Shown piece after piece: positions 48,801 through 55,912 of a DNA stretch of 64,000 nt (position 1 is its first letter; each line of letters opens with the position of its first letter). The DNA is taken from the NCBI RefSeq assembly GCF_039555335.1, contig NC_092647.1:7384459-7448458 (forward strand). The letters are read 5' to 3'. The DNA comes from Amphiura filiformis. Taxonomy: Eukaryota > Echinodermata > Ophiuroidea > Amphilepidida > Amphiuridae. The notes beneath the pieces were generated by a model, which did no database searches, was not told where the DNA came from, and saw nothing but the letters and a program-made list of their open reading frames with translations. The position numbers were made by a program, and so were the translations under genes.

Positions 48801-50617
48801 CCTCGAGCACTGTTGGAAAAGACCGAAAACTACAGACAATGCTGATTTTACACTGGAAAAAAAAAAAAACCTCCCTCCCTCATCAATTCATGAAAATCCT
48901 CTGGACGAGAACCAAAATATTAATTTTATACGGCCTTAACTCATTTCAGTCACAAAGACACGAAAGTGGCCCACGAGCTGATTTGGCACTACTTTGTACA
49001 ATTGCCAATATCCTCGCTTGTAGAGCACCGATTTTATTGGAACAAAGCTTATGTAGAAGTAGAGTACTACACCTGGTTAATTTGTGCCTATTTTTGCATT
49101 TTTCTCAAAAATTATAGCGCATTGGTGACAAGTAAGATATGTGTATTATAGGGCAAGGACTACAACTACTGCACTGAAAATTCAGCAACTCAAGGCAAGT
49201 AGTTATTGATTTATTGATCAAATATTGGGTTTCCTCATTTTTGACTGTAACTCCACAACTGTTGCCTGTGCTGAAATAAAATTTCCAGTGCAGTAGTTGT
49301 AGTCCTTGCCCCTATAATATACATGTTTTACTTATCACCAATGCGCTATAATTTTTGAGAAAAATGCAAAATTAGGCACAAAATTGGTCAGGGGTGTAGT
49401 ACCCCCTTAAGAAATTACCTTGACGACCAATTCATTGAAAACTTAATATAATGCATTGTTGGAACCCGTAGCTGGACCAACGTCATGTCTATAAAATTAA
49501 TATTTTGGTTCTCGTCCCCTCCCTCCTCAATTTCTGGGATTTGTCAGATTTTTTTGATTTTTAGATTTTTCAATTTTTTCAGACTTTGGAATGATTTATG
49601 AAGTCTTCATACATATAAATAAGTTTATTAGAGAACAAGCATCACTTCCAAGTCTTTTTGTGGTACTCTAGGGGTTTATCCTCAGAATCTCACATTTGAA
49701 AAAAAAAAGGGCCTCATCGTTTCCTCGAGCACTGTTGGAGAAGACCGAAAACTACTGACAATGCTAATTTTACATTGAAAAAAAAAAAACAAAAAAACAC
49801 CTCCCTCCCTCATCAATTCATGAAAATCCTCTGGACGAGAACCAAAACATTAATTTTATACGGCCTAATGTACTTCGATTGCGCTATAGGTACACTCTAA
49901 CTTTTGGCTATAGGTAGCCTACACAATCCAACTTGAGGTAAAATTTTGAGATAGGCCTATAAATGTATTAAAATGATAAAAGAAGGCTAGGAACTTTGGC
50001 ATGTCATGCGCACCTATTTATCAGGGGAATAAAAGCGGCCCTAAGGCCGTGTAAAATTAATATTTTGGTTCTCGTCCCCTCCCTCCTCAATTTCTGGGAT
50101 TTGTCAGATTTTTTATTTTTTTTAGATTTTTTCAATTTTTTTAGACTTTGGAATGATTGATGAAATTTTCATACATATAAATAAGTTTATTAGAGAACAA
50201 GCATCACTTCCAAGTCTTTTTGTGGTAGGGCCTACTCTAGGGGTTTATCCTCAGAATCTCACATTTGAAAAAAAAAAAAAAAGGGCCTCATCGTTTCCTC
50301 GAGCACTGTTGGAGAAGACCGAAAACTACTGACAATGCTAATTTTACATTGAAAAAAAAAAAACAAAAACAAAAAAAAAACACCTCCCTCCCTCCCTCCC
50401 TCATCAATTCATGAAAATCCTCTGGACGAGAACCAAAACATTAATTTTATACGGCCTAAAGAAAATAGTGGTTAATACATACTGTATAAGAAACTCACAC
50501 ACTTACATGCACTTTGTACTTCGGAACGCTCTGTAATTCAGCTGCCCATTCTGGAGGCTTATAAGGCACAAGAAGGTCTCTGGCATTAAATGATGAGGTC
50601 GATTTGTGATCCGCCAT
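27295..50617 (-). CDS. D-cysteine desulfhydrase / ACC-deaminase-like PLP enzyme, 9 exons, 389 aa
   Basis: Exons, 5' to 3' on the minus strand: 50617-50507, 46473-46360, 46199-46041, 44141-44005, 39848-39749, 33876-33776, 29727-29537, 28319-28179 and 27410-27295. All nine join in phase, giving 1170 bases with the stop. The protein is a fold-type II PLP enzyme of the D-cysteine desulfhydrase/1-aminocyclopropane-1-carboxylate deaminase family. The PLP lysine is K75 in LSGNK|VKKLEF, split across exons 2 and 3. A substrate loop reads SIVSNHCR (99-106). The phosphate loop is GSAGNVAG (221-228), and the active-site Tyr is Y322 in TYAGKA. HTGG (350-353) has Thr where ACC deaminases have Leu, and Ala follows Y322 where they have Glu. 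D-cysteine desulfhydrase activity (H2S, ammonia, pyruvate) is therefore the more likely. Length fits the family. No obvious transit peptide is seen. Introns hold two truncated LINEs and many MITEs. Confidence 0.9.
27617..27811. mobile_element. Harbinger-like MITE with TAA target duplication (intron 8)
   Basis: GGGACCGTTCACAAACACTT on the left is mirrored by AAGTGTTTGTGAACGGTCCC on the right; the inverted repeat extends to about 36 bp. TAA flanks both ends (27614-27616 and 27812-27814), typical of PIF/Harbinger. The interior is C/G-run rich, with GGGGGGCCTG and CCCCCCCTTAC. Confidence 0.8.
27968..28034 (+). pseudogene. tRNA-like fragment (SINE head or tRNA pseudogene)
   Basis: TAGCTCAGATGGCAGAGCAC is a good A box and D arm. 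CTGGACTCGCAATCCAG forms a perfect anticodon stem with a 7-base loop. The T arm breaks after GGTTC (CATTTTATTT follows in place of a B box), and no acceptor stem can be closed. It is therefore a decayed tRNA-derived piece and not a functional tRNA gene. It lies in desulfhydrase intron 8. Confidence 0.55.
28179..28319 (-). CDS. Desulfhydrase exon 8 (active-site Tyr and Thr)
   Basis: (E)FLYNVTESTGIVLDATYAGK to KILFMHT plus one base; donor GTAGGT. It holds Y322, A323, H350 and T351, the positions that separate desulfhydrases from ACC deaminases. Confidence 0.9.
28504..28838. mobile_element. Palindromic MITE in desulfhydrase intron 7
   Basis: CACAGAGGAGAAAGAAACAG on the left is mirrored by CTGTTTTCTTTCTCCTCTGT on the right. 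The arms continue through ACCAGTCAAAGT/ACTTTGACTGGT. The interior has GCG-rich words (ACGCGATAGAGCG, ACGCGATAGACCG). Two minus-strand frames over it are shadows. Confidence 0.7.
29385..29470. repeat. GC-rich minisatellite, TTTTTGCCGCCCC unit
   Basis: About five imperfect units of TTGCCGCCCC(TT) follow one another about 70 bp from exon 7. They lie in a G/C-run-rich block (29178-29525) that begins CAGTGGCGTACC, a start like the hAT-type ends seen elsewhere here; no matching right end was found. Confidence 0.65.
29537..29727 (-). CDS. Desulfhydrase exon 7
   Basis: (R)IHGFCVAHDGPHLIYEVN to GFTVSEQKEL plus one base. The acceptor is TCCACAG; the donor GTGAAA is weak beyond the first positions. It is the exon with the least family conservation (cap-like helices). 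The Lys/Gly/Ala-rich frame extending past the donor is intronic (CCGCCCCTT repeats). Confidence 0.87.
29970..32225 (-). mobile_element. 5'-truncated CR1/Jockey-type LINE in desulfhydrase intron 6
   Basis: A 498-aa frame (32223-30727) holds a complete RT domain: NYRPISILSCVSKIIEKAV, QSGFRPFHSTET, GVAFIDLRKAFDTVNHD, VPQGSILGPLLFIIFINN, MYADDTTLSV and KCLGVLIDNELNW. The C-terminal domain follows in two shifted frames (30718-30458 and 30545-30210: LVQPHFDYCNIAWYG, RWERLSVRNQYFKALMVYKS, TRQATSGQLALPP). The endonuclease is absent. The 3' UTR has GTAAGACCAGCGGTTAGCTG and ends in AATAAAGATTATAAGTAATA-type repeats. The YADD box and VPQGS place it away from the Tx1 element. It lies in the same orientation as the host gene. 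Confidence 0.88.
32415..32898. mobile_element. TIR MITE (about 484 bp) in desulfhydrase intron 6
   Basis: The ends AAGCTGAATTTATACTCGAT and ATCGAGTATAAATTCAGCTT are perfect inverted repeats (23 bp with CGC/GCG). Inside are several GCGATNGC words and a second TTTATACT. No coding frame. The target duplication is unclear. Confidence 0.78.
33505..33712. repeat. Dispersed repeat family P, copy 2
   Basis: A shorter copy of the sequence at 22432-22800, with an internal deletion after TGTTGTAAAGAGG. Confidence 0.7.
33776..33876 (-). CDS. Desulfhydrase exon 6 (PLP phosphate loop)
   Basis: GLFDKYSDIAVGVGSAGNVA to GNYLTGSKV plus two bases; donor AG|GTAAGT. An earlier GT in GGTAATTAT would break the phase, so the longer exon was chosen. 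GSAGNVAG replaces the usual GSGGTxAG. Confidence 0.9.
34895..35100 (-). repeat. Dispersed repeat family G, long copy
   Basis: In reverse complement it gives GACCTAGGCTACAT, AACGCATGCGTGTTCGTCAA, CCACCTTCCCAACACGGTA and GGCGGAGGAGAATACTAGCT, which match 59451-59640. Divergence is roughly 10%. Confidence 0.75.
35155..35460 (+). repeat. Dispersed repeat family M, copy 1
   Basis: GATATAATACAAATTTTGTG, CAAATAATTTTGATTTTTTG and AGTCCTCGAAGTAAAGTTTA recur in inverted orientation at about 39330-39490. The two copies lie 4 kb apart in the same desulfhydrase intron. Confidence 0.65.
35460..37330. other. Intronic, no exon recognised
   Basis: AT-rich at the left. From 36400 on come degenerate GGCCAAGGGGAGGGGCCACA-type words related to 55310-55430, so a second copy of an old repeat is likely. 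The start of another known-looking repeat (AAAGGGGCATTTCGTGATCC, about 36719) has no matching end here. Confidence 0.4.
37347..37537. mobile_element. hAT-like MITE with degenerate 8-bp duplication
   Basis: The left end is TAGTGGCGGAACC and the right end GGCGCCACTG, close to the hAT consensus CAGTGGCG. The flanks CATACCCG and CATATCCA agree at 6 of 8 positions. The interior is rich in G and C runs. Confidence 0.55.
37690..38742. mobile_element. TIR element of about 1.05 kb hosting a nested hAT
   Basis: AGGGAGTGTTCATTATAAAT on the left is mirrored by ATATATTATGAACACTCCCT on the right. A complete 304-bp hAT MITE (37927-38230) sits inside, so this element is the older one. There is no transposase frame; the 165-aa minus-strand frame is GC-rich repeat sequence. 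Confidence 0.65.
37927..38230. mobile_element. hAT MITE with perfect 8-bp target-site duplication
   Basis: The left end is CAGCGGCGTAGCTGGGA and the right end GGCAGCTACGCTACTG (inverted, 2-3 mismatches). TCATCACG is directly repeated outside both ends (37919-37926 and 38231-38238). The interior has two GGGGCGGGGGCCCAAATAG units and a poly-T, with no coding capacity. Confidence 0.88.
38745..39748. other. Intronic; contains family-M copy 2 (about 39330-39490, minus)
   Basis: Apart from the inverted family-M segment (CTTCGAGGACTGTTAAATGT, CATGCCTCGTATCCAGAATG) the stretch is AT-rich and shows no exon. Confidence 0.5.
39749..39848 (-). CDS. Desulfhydrase exon 5
   Basis: KDKKVDAYPIDMGGSTSIGV to GFRELMDQ; acceptor TTTCTCAG, donor GTAGGT. 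GGSTSIGVFGCIEG matches the family's P-x-GGS-x-x-G-x-x-GY motif with F-G-C in place of the common GY. A truncated LINE ends about 60 bp from its acceptor. Confidence 0.9.
39910..41255 (-). mobile_element. 5'-truncated CR1/Jockey-type LINE in desulfhydrase intron 4
   Basis: Minus-strand RT remnants run through SKLLEKVIHSQVLQHLI (about 41230), FDLSKAFDRVPHSPLLHKLR, VPQGSVLGPLLFLV and, after a frameshift, VLYADDTTLF, KFLGVSLSGKLSWNLHI, LVRPILEYGCTTWHP and CRVILQSWNLSHEDLLL. They reach the ORF stop at 40067. The 3' end reads GGCCTTGTGCCAAATGTTAT followed by an AAATAAATATAAT tail. The endonuclease and the first RT motifs are missing. It is a different family from the copy at 29970-32225. Confidence 0.87.
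41262..41340 (+). repeat. Fragment of a family-A-related repeat
   Basis: CATGATGCAGTCATGGTCCA starts like family A. It continues GATTCGACCTTTGTGGCATT and TTAACAGGAAAGTAATCCAG, which matches 33950-34000 (ATTCGACCTTTGCAGTACTT, TTAACAGGAAATTACTCCAG). It abuts the truncated 5' end of the LINE. Confidence 0.55.
41616..41970. repeat. Tandem repeat, about 72-75-bp unit, 5 copies
   Basis: TGATGTTTTAT is spaced at about 41653, 41728, 41799, 41868 and 41943. Units share TATTACTTTGTTTCGTGATG and TTTCATCACGCTCT. The word GTGATGAAAATCGTGATG inside each unit is partly self-complementary with TTTCATCAC. Confidence 0.82.
42053..42122. repeat. (GAT)n microsatellite
   Basis: Over 20 GAT units with one interruption (GTC). 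The Ile-rich minus-strand frame here is an artefact. Confidence 0.95.
42365..42729 (+). mobile_element. Family-A repeat, copy 5 (right half only)
   Basis: It starts at TGTAGCTTGTACCGTTTTTT and includes GTGGCATCCTTCAGAAGTGA, GGTCATGTTAGAGAAATATA and CACTGTGTATTGTGTATAGG. It stops at AAAACGG before the usual terminal sequence. Confidence 0.75.
43424..43955 (+). repeat. Dispersed repeat family E, copy 2
   Basis: Matches 14657-15155 over its whole length, with small indels (an extra segment around GGCCTACAGCGCACTCTAG). It ends about 50 bp from desulfhydrase exon 4. Confidence 0.75.
44005..44141 (-). CDS. Desulfhydrase exon 4
   Basis: NPDEVPCTGNTLLYRMAGAK to QQLADKL plus two bases; donor GTTAGT. 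GNTLLYRMAGAKVYL is the conserved small-domain strand and helix. Confidence 0.9.
44460..44590 (-). mobile_element. tRNA-derived SINE
   Basis: On the minus strand ACTCATAGCACAGTGGTGTA carries an A box. GTGGACTATGAATCCAT folds as an anticodon arm. GTGGGTTCGAACCCCAGC is a complete B box and T arm. It is followed by a palindrome (TAGAATTTTAATTCTA) and an AT-rich tail AATTTCTTTTTATTTTATT. An intact polymerase III promoter plus a non-tRNA tail indicates a SINE and not a tRNA gene. Confidence 0.65.
44697..45830 (-). mobile_element. Family-A repeat, copy 4, interrupted by a nested element
   Basis: The plus strand begins CATACTGCAGTTACTGTCC and ends AGACATGACTGCATCATG, both family-A ends in reverse. 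It is interrupted at 45197-45758 by another TIR element; without it about 566 bp of family A remains. Confidence 0.8.
45197..45758. mobile_element. TIR MITE inserted in family-A copy 4, 6-bp duplication
   Basis: The left end is CCCGGGGGTCACTCACTAC and the right end GAGTGACC followed by C/G runs. AATGGG is directly repeated outside both ends (45191-45196 and 45759-45764). The right half holds four or five degenerate GCCATTTAGGGTATGG-like units (45530-45690). No coding frame. Confidence 0.75.
45841..45920. repeat. Interstitial telomere-like repeat (CCCTAA)n
   Basis: About 12 units of CCCTAA, some as CCCTAAA, in the CCCTAA orientation. The tract starts about 10 bp past the end of family-A copy 4 and lies in desulfhydrase intron 3, about 120 bp from exon 3. 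Confidence 0.92.
46041..46199 (-). CDS. Desulfhydrase exon 3
   Basis: 53 codons, VKKLEFILADVVDRG to LIVRSPTS. It has the TAGSIVSNHCRCTALACRRL segment, the family's substrate-carboxylate loop and helix. Acceptor TTCTTCAG; donor GTTAGT. Confidence 0.9.
46360..46473 (-). CDS. Desulfhydrase exon 2 (ends in the PLP lysine)
   Basis: 38 codons, LGNDDTPIHRWYLPN to GAELSGNK. It contains YIKREDMTGAELSGNK, in which the last codon is the Schiff-base lysine. It is separated from exon 3 by only 160 bp, the smallest intron of the gene. Confidence 0.9.
46528..47099. mobile_element. TIR MITE with repeated end motifs (desulfhydrase intron 1)
   Basis: The ends are AATTGAATACCAGAGTGGAA and TTCCACTCAGGTATTCAATT, with the inverted repeat continuing through GAAGGGCCCAACTC to about 34 bp. 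The same GTGGAAGAAGGGCCCAACTC word also occurs inside, once inverted near 46728-46752 and as a tight palindrome at 46918-46960. The element starts about 55 bp from exon 2. Confidence 0.8.
47105..48280. other. Intronic, no exon recognised
   Basis: AT-rich. 47655-47720 (TATGCCTTTATGTTAGAAAA, AATCAAGCACGAATCACATG) is an inverted relative of about 25990-26070 in METTL27-like intron 4, so another dispersed repeat is likely. It also has a G run at 47624-47638. Confidence 0.45.
48446..48505. repeat. 25-bp inverted repeat (hairpin)
   Basis: GTTGGCATTACTTAAAAAGT and ACTTTTTAAGTAATGCCAAC pair, with a 10-base loop after TGATG/CGTCA. It lies in a wider 48290-48660 stretch full of AAGTTNATGTAACT-like words, probably one or more old MITE copies. 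Confidence 0.75.
48789..48935. mobile_element. Harbinger-like family H, partial copy (right half)
   Basis: CATCGTTTCCTCGAGCACTG to CGAGAACCAAAATATTAATT and TTATACGGCC match the right halves of the copies ending at 49865 and 50456. Confidence 0.75.
49062..49406. mobile_element. Family-F foldback MITE, copy 2
   Basis: Both arms and the centre match 22836-23184. TTAA remains on the right (49407-49410); the left duplication is lost. Confidence 0.78.
49487..49865. mobile_element. Harbinger-like family H, copy
   Basis: The left end begins TCTATAAAATTAATATTTTG and the right end is CATTAATTTTATACGGCC, followed by TAA. Inner landmarks are GGTTCTCGTCCCCTCCCTCC and ATCGTTTCCTCGAGCACTGT. Confidence 0.75.
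50045..50456. mobile_element. Harbinger-like family H, full copy with TAA duplication
   Basis: The ends are GGCCGTGTAAAATTAATATT and AACATTAATTTTATACGGCC, continuing to GGTTCTCGTCC/GGACGAGAACC, an inverted repeat of about 33 bp. TAA is duplicated (50042-50044 and 50457-50459). The 412-bp interior is C/T- and A-run rich and non-coding. It ends about 50 bp from exon 1. Confidence 0.82.
50507..50617 (-). CDS. Desulfhydrase exon 1
   Basis: 37 codons, MADHKSTSSF to VPKYKVH, with donor GTAAGT. PYKPPEWAAEL is the usual start of the family's conserved part. An in-frame TAA lies a few codons upstream, with a possible 5' UTR splice acceptor (TTGCAG) between, which supports this ATG. Confidence 0.85.
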
Positions 50618-50619
50618 AG

Positions 50620-53460
50620 CAATGCATAGACCTGCAATTTGTTATGCAGTCAAATGGTACACAAGCAGTACAGGCCAATAAACCTAAACAAGGCTTTCAA
50701 CGAGTGTATGAAAGTCTTTGTATTTACTCGTTCACAGTGTATAAGCTTATACGTAGGCGTACATGCATGACATGTATGTTTCGCTCGCTTGTATCAGCAA
50801 GGTCAAGTTCTTGACCCAAACGTATAGGGCGCACACCACTAAATAAACGCCATCGAAAACCACGTGAAAATACAAGAAGGTAGGTTTGTTTTCAACACCA
50901 TGTAACAATGTTTTTAACTTGTGAGCGCCCTTTATTAGTCCATCTAGAAGGAGGAGGATAGTCCGTCTAATCTTTATAGTAACTTTTTGCACAAGATTTG
51001 CAATTTAAAGTGAATTGGCCATTGCTCATTATGAAGCTAGTATCCCGGGGCTAGTATATGGACAGTATATTGTACTCTTTCATTTAATGACATAAAAATG
51101 TGAAAAAATATTGTAAGGTACACTTGAGGTTTTGACTTTTAAACCTACATTTTGGTCAACAATTGTGTTTAGATCGTTTTAAAAAGATTTACCACATTCG
51201 CCTTGCTATAAACATTGAATTTTTTAGGGTGACGTGTTAGCTTTGGAGCTCTTTCCTTCAATATAAAAGAATTTCTGATTGGATGAAGGGAGCACTTGAG
51301 GTTTTTATAAAAACCAACCACAGATGATATTTTCCACTAGATCTCACACAGCTCTTATGATGCTATGCACTCAACCGTGTATAGTATAAACACAGATTGC
51401 GTAGAGGCTAGATTCGATATGCTATCTGTGTACTCGGTTGTATCGAGGTAGAAACTGCGTAGATGCATTTATAATAAGAGAATCATTTTGTTGCCAAACC
51501 ATTTCATATGTTTTGATCGCACCAATGTGTTAAATATAGATAATTTTTTATTTAAGTTTCATAAACTTTCATAAATCGTGACCGTTATTAGGTATTTGGT
51601 ACAATGGGCTTATTGTACATAACCAGCTATTTGAATATCAAACCAGTTATGTCATTTACCATAGAAATTCTAATGCCTTCATAAGTCCCTGGCAACAGAG
51701 TACAATAGGTTTGCAAGCTCCTAAATTTGGACTAAATATCATAATAGTTGTTCCCGGTTTTCTCATGTAGAAAAATGGCAAACCACGTGACCAAAACCAA
51801 TCCTAAAACTGATAACTTGAAACGACCGAATCTCAATAGGAGACTCAACAGGTCTTACGTAAGCTGCCAAGCATATTCAATGGAATTACAAAAACCAAAA
51901 CTAAACCAAACACTTGAACTGCATCATCATATAATATGATAATTGCAACAATCACTCATTCCCCACCACCACTATACCACACAACCACCACGATGCATGA
52001 TTTATAGGATAGACTGTACAAGGAATTCTTCATTCGTATAATGTTATAAAGGCCTGGAGATATCATGGTTAAGTTAGGTTAACACATCGGACTGCAGACG
52101 TTCGAGTTTATAAGCGACTCAACACACGATGAAGATGGACTTAAAAGACATTGGGACGATGATCCTAAATAATCATTTTATCATCGTCTTCTTAGTCTAT
52201 TGTTCTGTTTGTCTATGTGCGTGTTTTGTGTATTCGTATATGTATAATTTTGTATAATTGTTTTTAATGCTTACACATTAATGTTGACGTTAAAATGTTG
52301 CCACACTTCACAAAACAAAGCACGTGTATAAAAGAAAGAAAGTAATATTGCAATATCTGATGAAAATACATTTTGTCTAAATGCACTTAAAAATTTATTC
52401 GAATATAAGTTGATTGCCATTTGCTTCATAAAATAACTTAATATTACTATTACTGTTAACAGAGTAACAAAGACAAGATACCAAACAAACAAAAATGTCA
52501 AACAAATACGAACATAGTCAATAGACACACAATATTTTATAAATTAATTAACATGATTAAGGCAAGGAAAAAAAAGCGTGCTGCGCGCAGTGCTTTCCAG
52601 CGCGTTCGGATCGCGTATTGGATAATTCATTTTCCTTGGCAGGTGGATGCATTTTTATTGCTCGTATTTTCCAACATTTTTAGTGAAAATTTTTGTTACA
52701 AAAATAACAAAAATCACGAGATTTATTCCTCGTGTATGAAAGAGTTGAAAACTGCGTATTACTTGTTGCTCGAAAAATTGTACAAAATGATGCACATGCA
52801 TCTAATGCACTCACGACTAATGGCTCATGTACTTGTACTGATGCGTCAATTCATTCTTCCTGCGGGACTCATGCATTAGATGCATCACCATTTCAATACG
52901 CGTGCATCATTTTGTAAAATTTCACTCTCAACAAGTCGTTATTAATCTTAATATTAAAGGAATGGAGGTTTATATCCCTGATACGGAGATAACCGCTAAA
53001 GGCCAAGAAAAGTTTTGAACTTTGCCTCTTAAACTCGCGCGTACATGGGCTCTTATTGTATTAAATCAGTTTTAACCCCCCCCCCCCACCCCTACGCGAC
53101 GAGTCCATTTTGCGCCTTTTTAAAAAAATTAAAATTGCCAAAAAGGAGTCTTCAGGAGACTACCAAATCACAATCTTCCATGTTTTATGGACGGACGGAC
53201 CTTTCAAATGACTCTAAGAATCACCAATATCTGTAAATAATTGCAATTATTTTGTTATTTGTTTCCCTTACTTCGCTCTCGTTTTATCAATCAAAATAAA
53301 TCTGCCTTTTGGCCAAAATAACTGATTGAACATGAATACAATAATTTCCGTCAAATTCAATCAAATTTTGGCCAAAAAAAAACCCGTCTGATTTTACAGC
53401 AAAGGCAGGGTTTTTTTGTCGCCGGGGCGAAAAAAAAGTGGCTAAAACACAATGGGCTTG
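50620..53460. other. Intergenic: upstream of the desulfhydrase; no gene recognised
   Basis: Short frames only. 50620-51100 should hold the desulfhydrase promoter, but no clear TATA box or initiator is visible. 52770-52915 is a palindromic stretch (CAAAATGATGCACATGCATC against GCGTGCATCATTTTG). There is a C run near 53075. Confidence 0.45.
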
Positions 53461-53472
53461 TATATTGTACAA

Positions 53473-53833
53473 TAATACATTGAAAGAACTGTATCGTCGG
53501 AAACTTAATTGTTTGGGTATTTTAACGCCACAACTAAACATAACTAAATAAAAAGTGTGGTTGACCACGCCGTTCTTGAAATATAAAAATTTTACAAAAC
53601 TCCCTTATTTTCAAACCTTTCCACGGATTCAAATAGCAATCGATGATTTGTATTCGGAGTGCTTATCACTGCGCTTGTATTTCAAAAACGGAGTGGTCAA
53701 TTGTCAAAATTCAAAAAGTATGTGATAGATGATTTATTCCTTAACCACACCAGTTATTTATTTATGTTAAGTTGTGGCATTAAAATACCCAAACTGATAA
53801 TTAAGTTTCTAACGATACAGTTCTTTTAGGGAC
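53473..53833. mobile_element. Foldback MITE with arms of about 90 bp
   Basis: AAAGAACTGTATCGTCGGAA, GTTTGGGTATTTTAACGCCA and CAACTAAACATAACTAAATA on the left are mirrored by TATTTATTTATGTTAAGTTG, TGGCATTAAAATACCCAAAC and AACGATACAGTTCTTTT on the right. Confidence 0.75.
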
Positions 53834-53839
53834 ACCCTG

Positions 53840-55912
53840 CACAACCAATGTTGAAGTCGTGACCTTACTTTTCCACATAGGGATTGTGAATTTCAAACGG
53901 GGTTACCTGAATCCCGGGACCTGAATGTCTTCCACAGGATGGATTTTAACTGGAACAGGCTAATAAAAATCACGTGTTTCGCATAGCTTTGTTTACTGAT
54001 GTTTGAAAATTAATGTCCTTGAACTTTTCTTGGATATAACGTAACATAAAGAACAGGTTGCATAAGTTGTTAACATTATTACATTGCCTTTCCTAGAAAT
54101 TCTTGAATAGTTAATTAATATGCAATAATCTTGAAAGGAATAAATAAAGAATAGAAAGCTTAATTATATACGCAAACCATCATTCTCCAAGAAAAAAGGT
54201 AACCAAAATAGATGAACATAATAATTCAATTTCGAGCGAGTAATTAAATAGCGAATAAGGACCAGATCAAAATAATCATTCATCAATGTATAACCTATTA
54301 ATATGTTGATACCCTGTAGGCAAATATACCTTGCAACATGTACAACAAGTAAAAATGATATACTCTACACACTTCTTGGGGATCTTTGAAATAATTTTTT
54401 TTTTAAACCCATTATTAAAGTAGCCTGACAGGGGTTTGAAGTGTTAGTCGACCCTTTAAATGTGGGCACACAAGATATATCCTTTTCTCCTGGGTCTTTT
54501 CTGCAAAATTAGGACATTGAATTTCACGTCACACGCCATGCGAAAATGAAAGTTAATAGTGCCCTTCCATTCTGCTTAAGTTATGTCAGAAAGCACTAAC
54601 AAGAAAAATTAAAGAAGGCACATTTATTCAAGTTGTAGCTATTTTGGTTTGTGCACATGACAATAACCTCATTCAACATGTACAATCATAGCATGGAAAT
54701 ACATGATCATAGTGAGTGCCACGGACAATGGGGTTTGCTATGATTAACATTGACTATGTTGACGAAAAGTGAAAACTTTAGCTCGATAACTTCCTTATTT
54801 CTCATACTTTGCCGTCACTGATATTTCAAATAAAATAAAACATTCTTGTTGTCATTATGGTCACCTTGCTTTTCAAAATCAACCCTCACTTTGCCTGCAA
54901 AAGCGTGTAAAGTCATGATTCAACTGCATATCTTAAGGACAATGTCGGGTGACCCGGGTCACCACGGCCATTTTGTTCATTCTAGCGTTTCTAGTACATT
55001 TCCATTTAGAATAATTTTAATGTCCAGCACAACAAGGTCACTGAGGTACATGAACATTTTTATAATTTATTTTTTAAAAATATTCTTCCAAGATGCGTTC
55101 AGGTCCGTTGATCCCATCGTCTCTGATCAAGCACAACGTCCTCTTAATTTTACATCTCATCAGAATTAGATTACAATAAATAATAAGAAATCACACAAGG
55201 CAGCTTTTCAGATACGACAGTATGTGATGCAGATTGCAGATGACGATATAATACCTCAACAATCACCGTCGTATTCCATCGATGTATTGCATAAGTGGAT
55301 GTGTAATGATTGTAATGAGGGGGGGTTCCAAACGGCGTGCCAAAAAATACTTGTTCCCACTCTCGGCCTGCCAAAATATCTTTGCCCATCCGCCCTTCGC
55401 ACATGCCAAATATTTGGGATCCCAATTTGCAAACCTTAATGGTCTAGATATATTATATTGCGACCGCAGCATATTTAAGAGTTTCCGTACTGTTTTTCTA
55501 GGCTTTTTGGAGAGTTTTATTTAAAGGCGTCCCGTGAATTTGTGCCAAAAATTACTTGCCCACCTCTCGGCTTGGAAAAGTTTGCTTGCCCCCACTCTTG
55601 GCTGGCTACAAAATACTTACACCCATCCACAAATTTACCCTCTCCATGGATCATAATTATTCCACAGCCACTAATCTACTAATATTTTAAAATCGTAAAT
55701 ATGTTAAGAAACGTATTTTTGTATCCAAGTTTGACTACACGTAAGTCATATTGTAGGAAACAAAATACCGCCTATACCGAGAAGGACTGACCTATGTCAA
55801 TTCGCGTCACTCGGCCGAATAGAGCTACACCTTCCCTAACTGTGTTTCATTGAATTTTCAGGCCTCTTTCCACGAAAATATTTGAATTCCAGATACTTCT
55901 TCCTGTGACAAA
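53840..55912. other. Intergenic: 3' side of the TRPM-like gene; no gene recognised
   Basis: AT-rich with scattered short frames. 55310-55430 has GCCTGCCAAAATATCTTTGC-type words related to 36410-36540. Confidence 0.4.

Noticed and set aside
52553-52917. Frames of 108 and 61 aa upstream of the desulfhydrase
   Set aside because: The two overlap in different frames on a palindromic stretch; no domain or splice logic.
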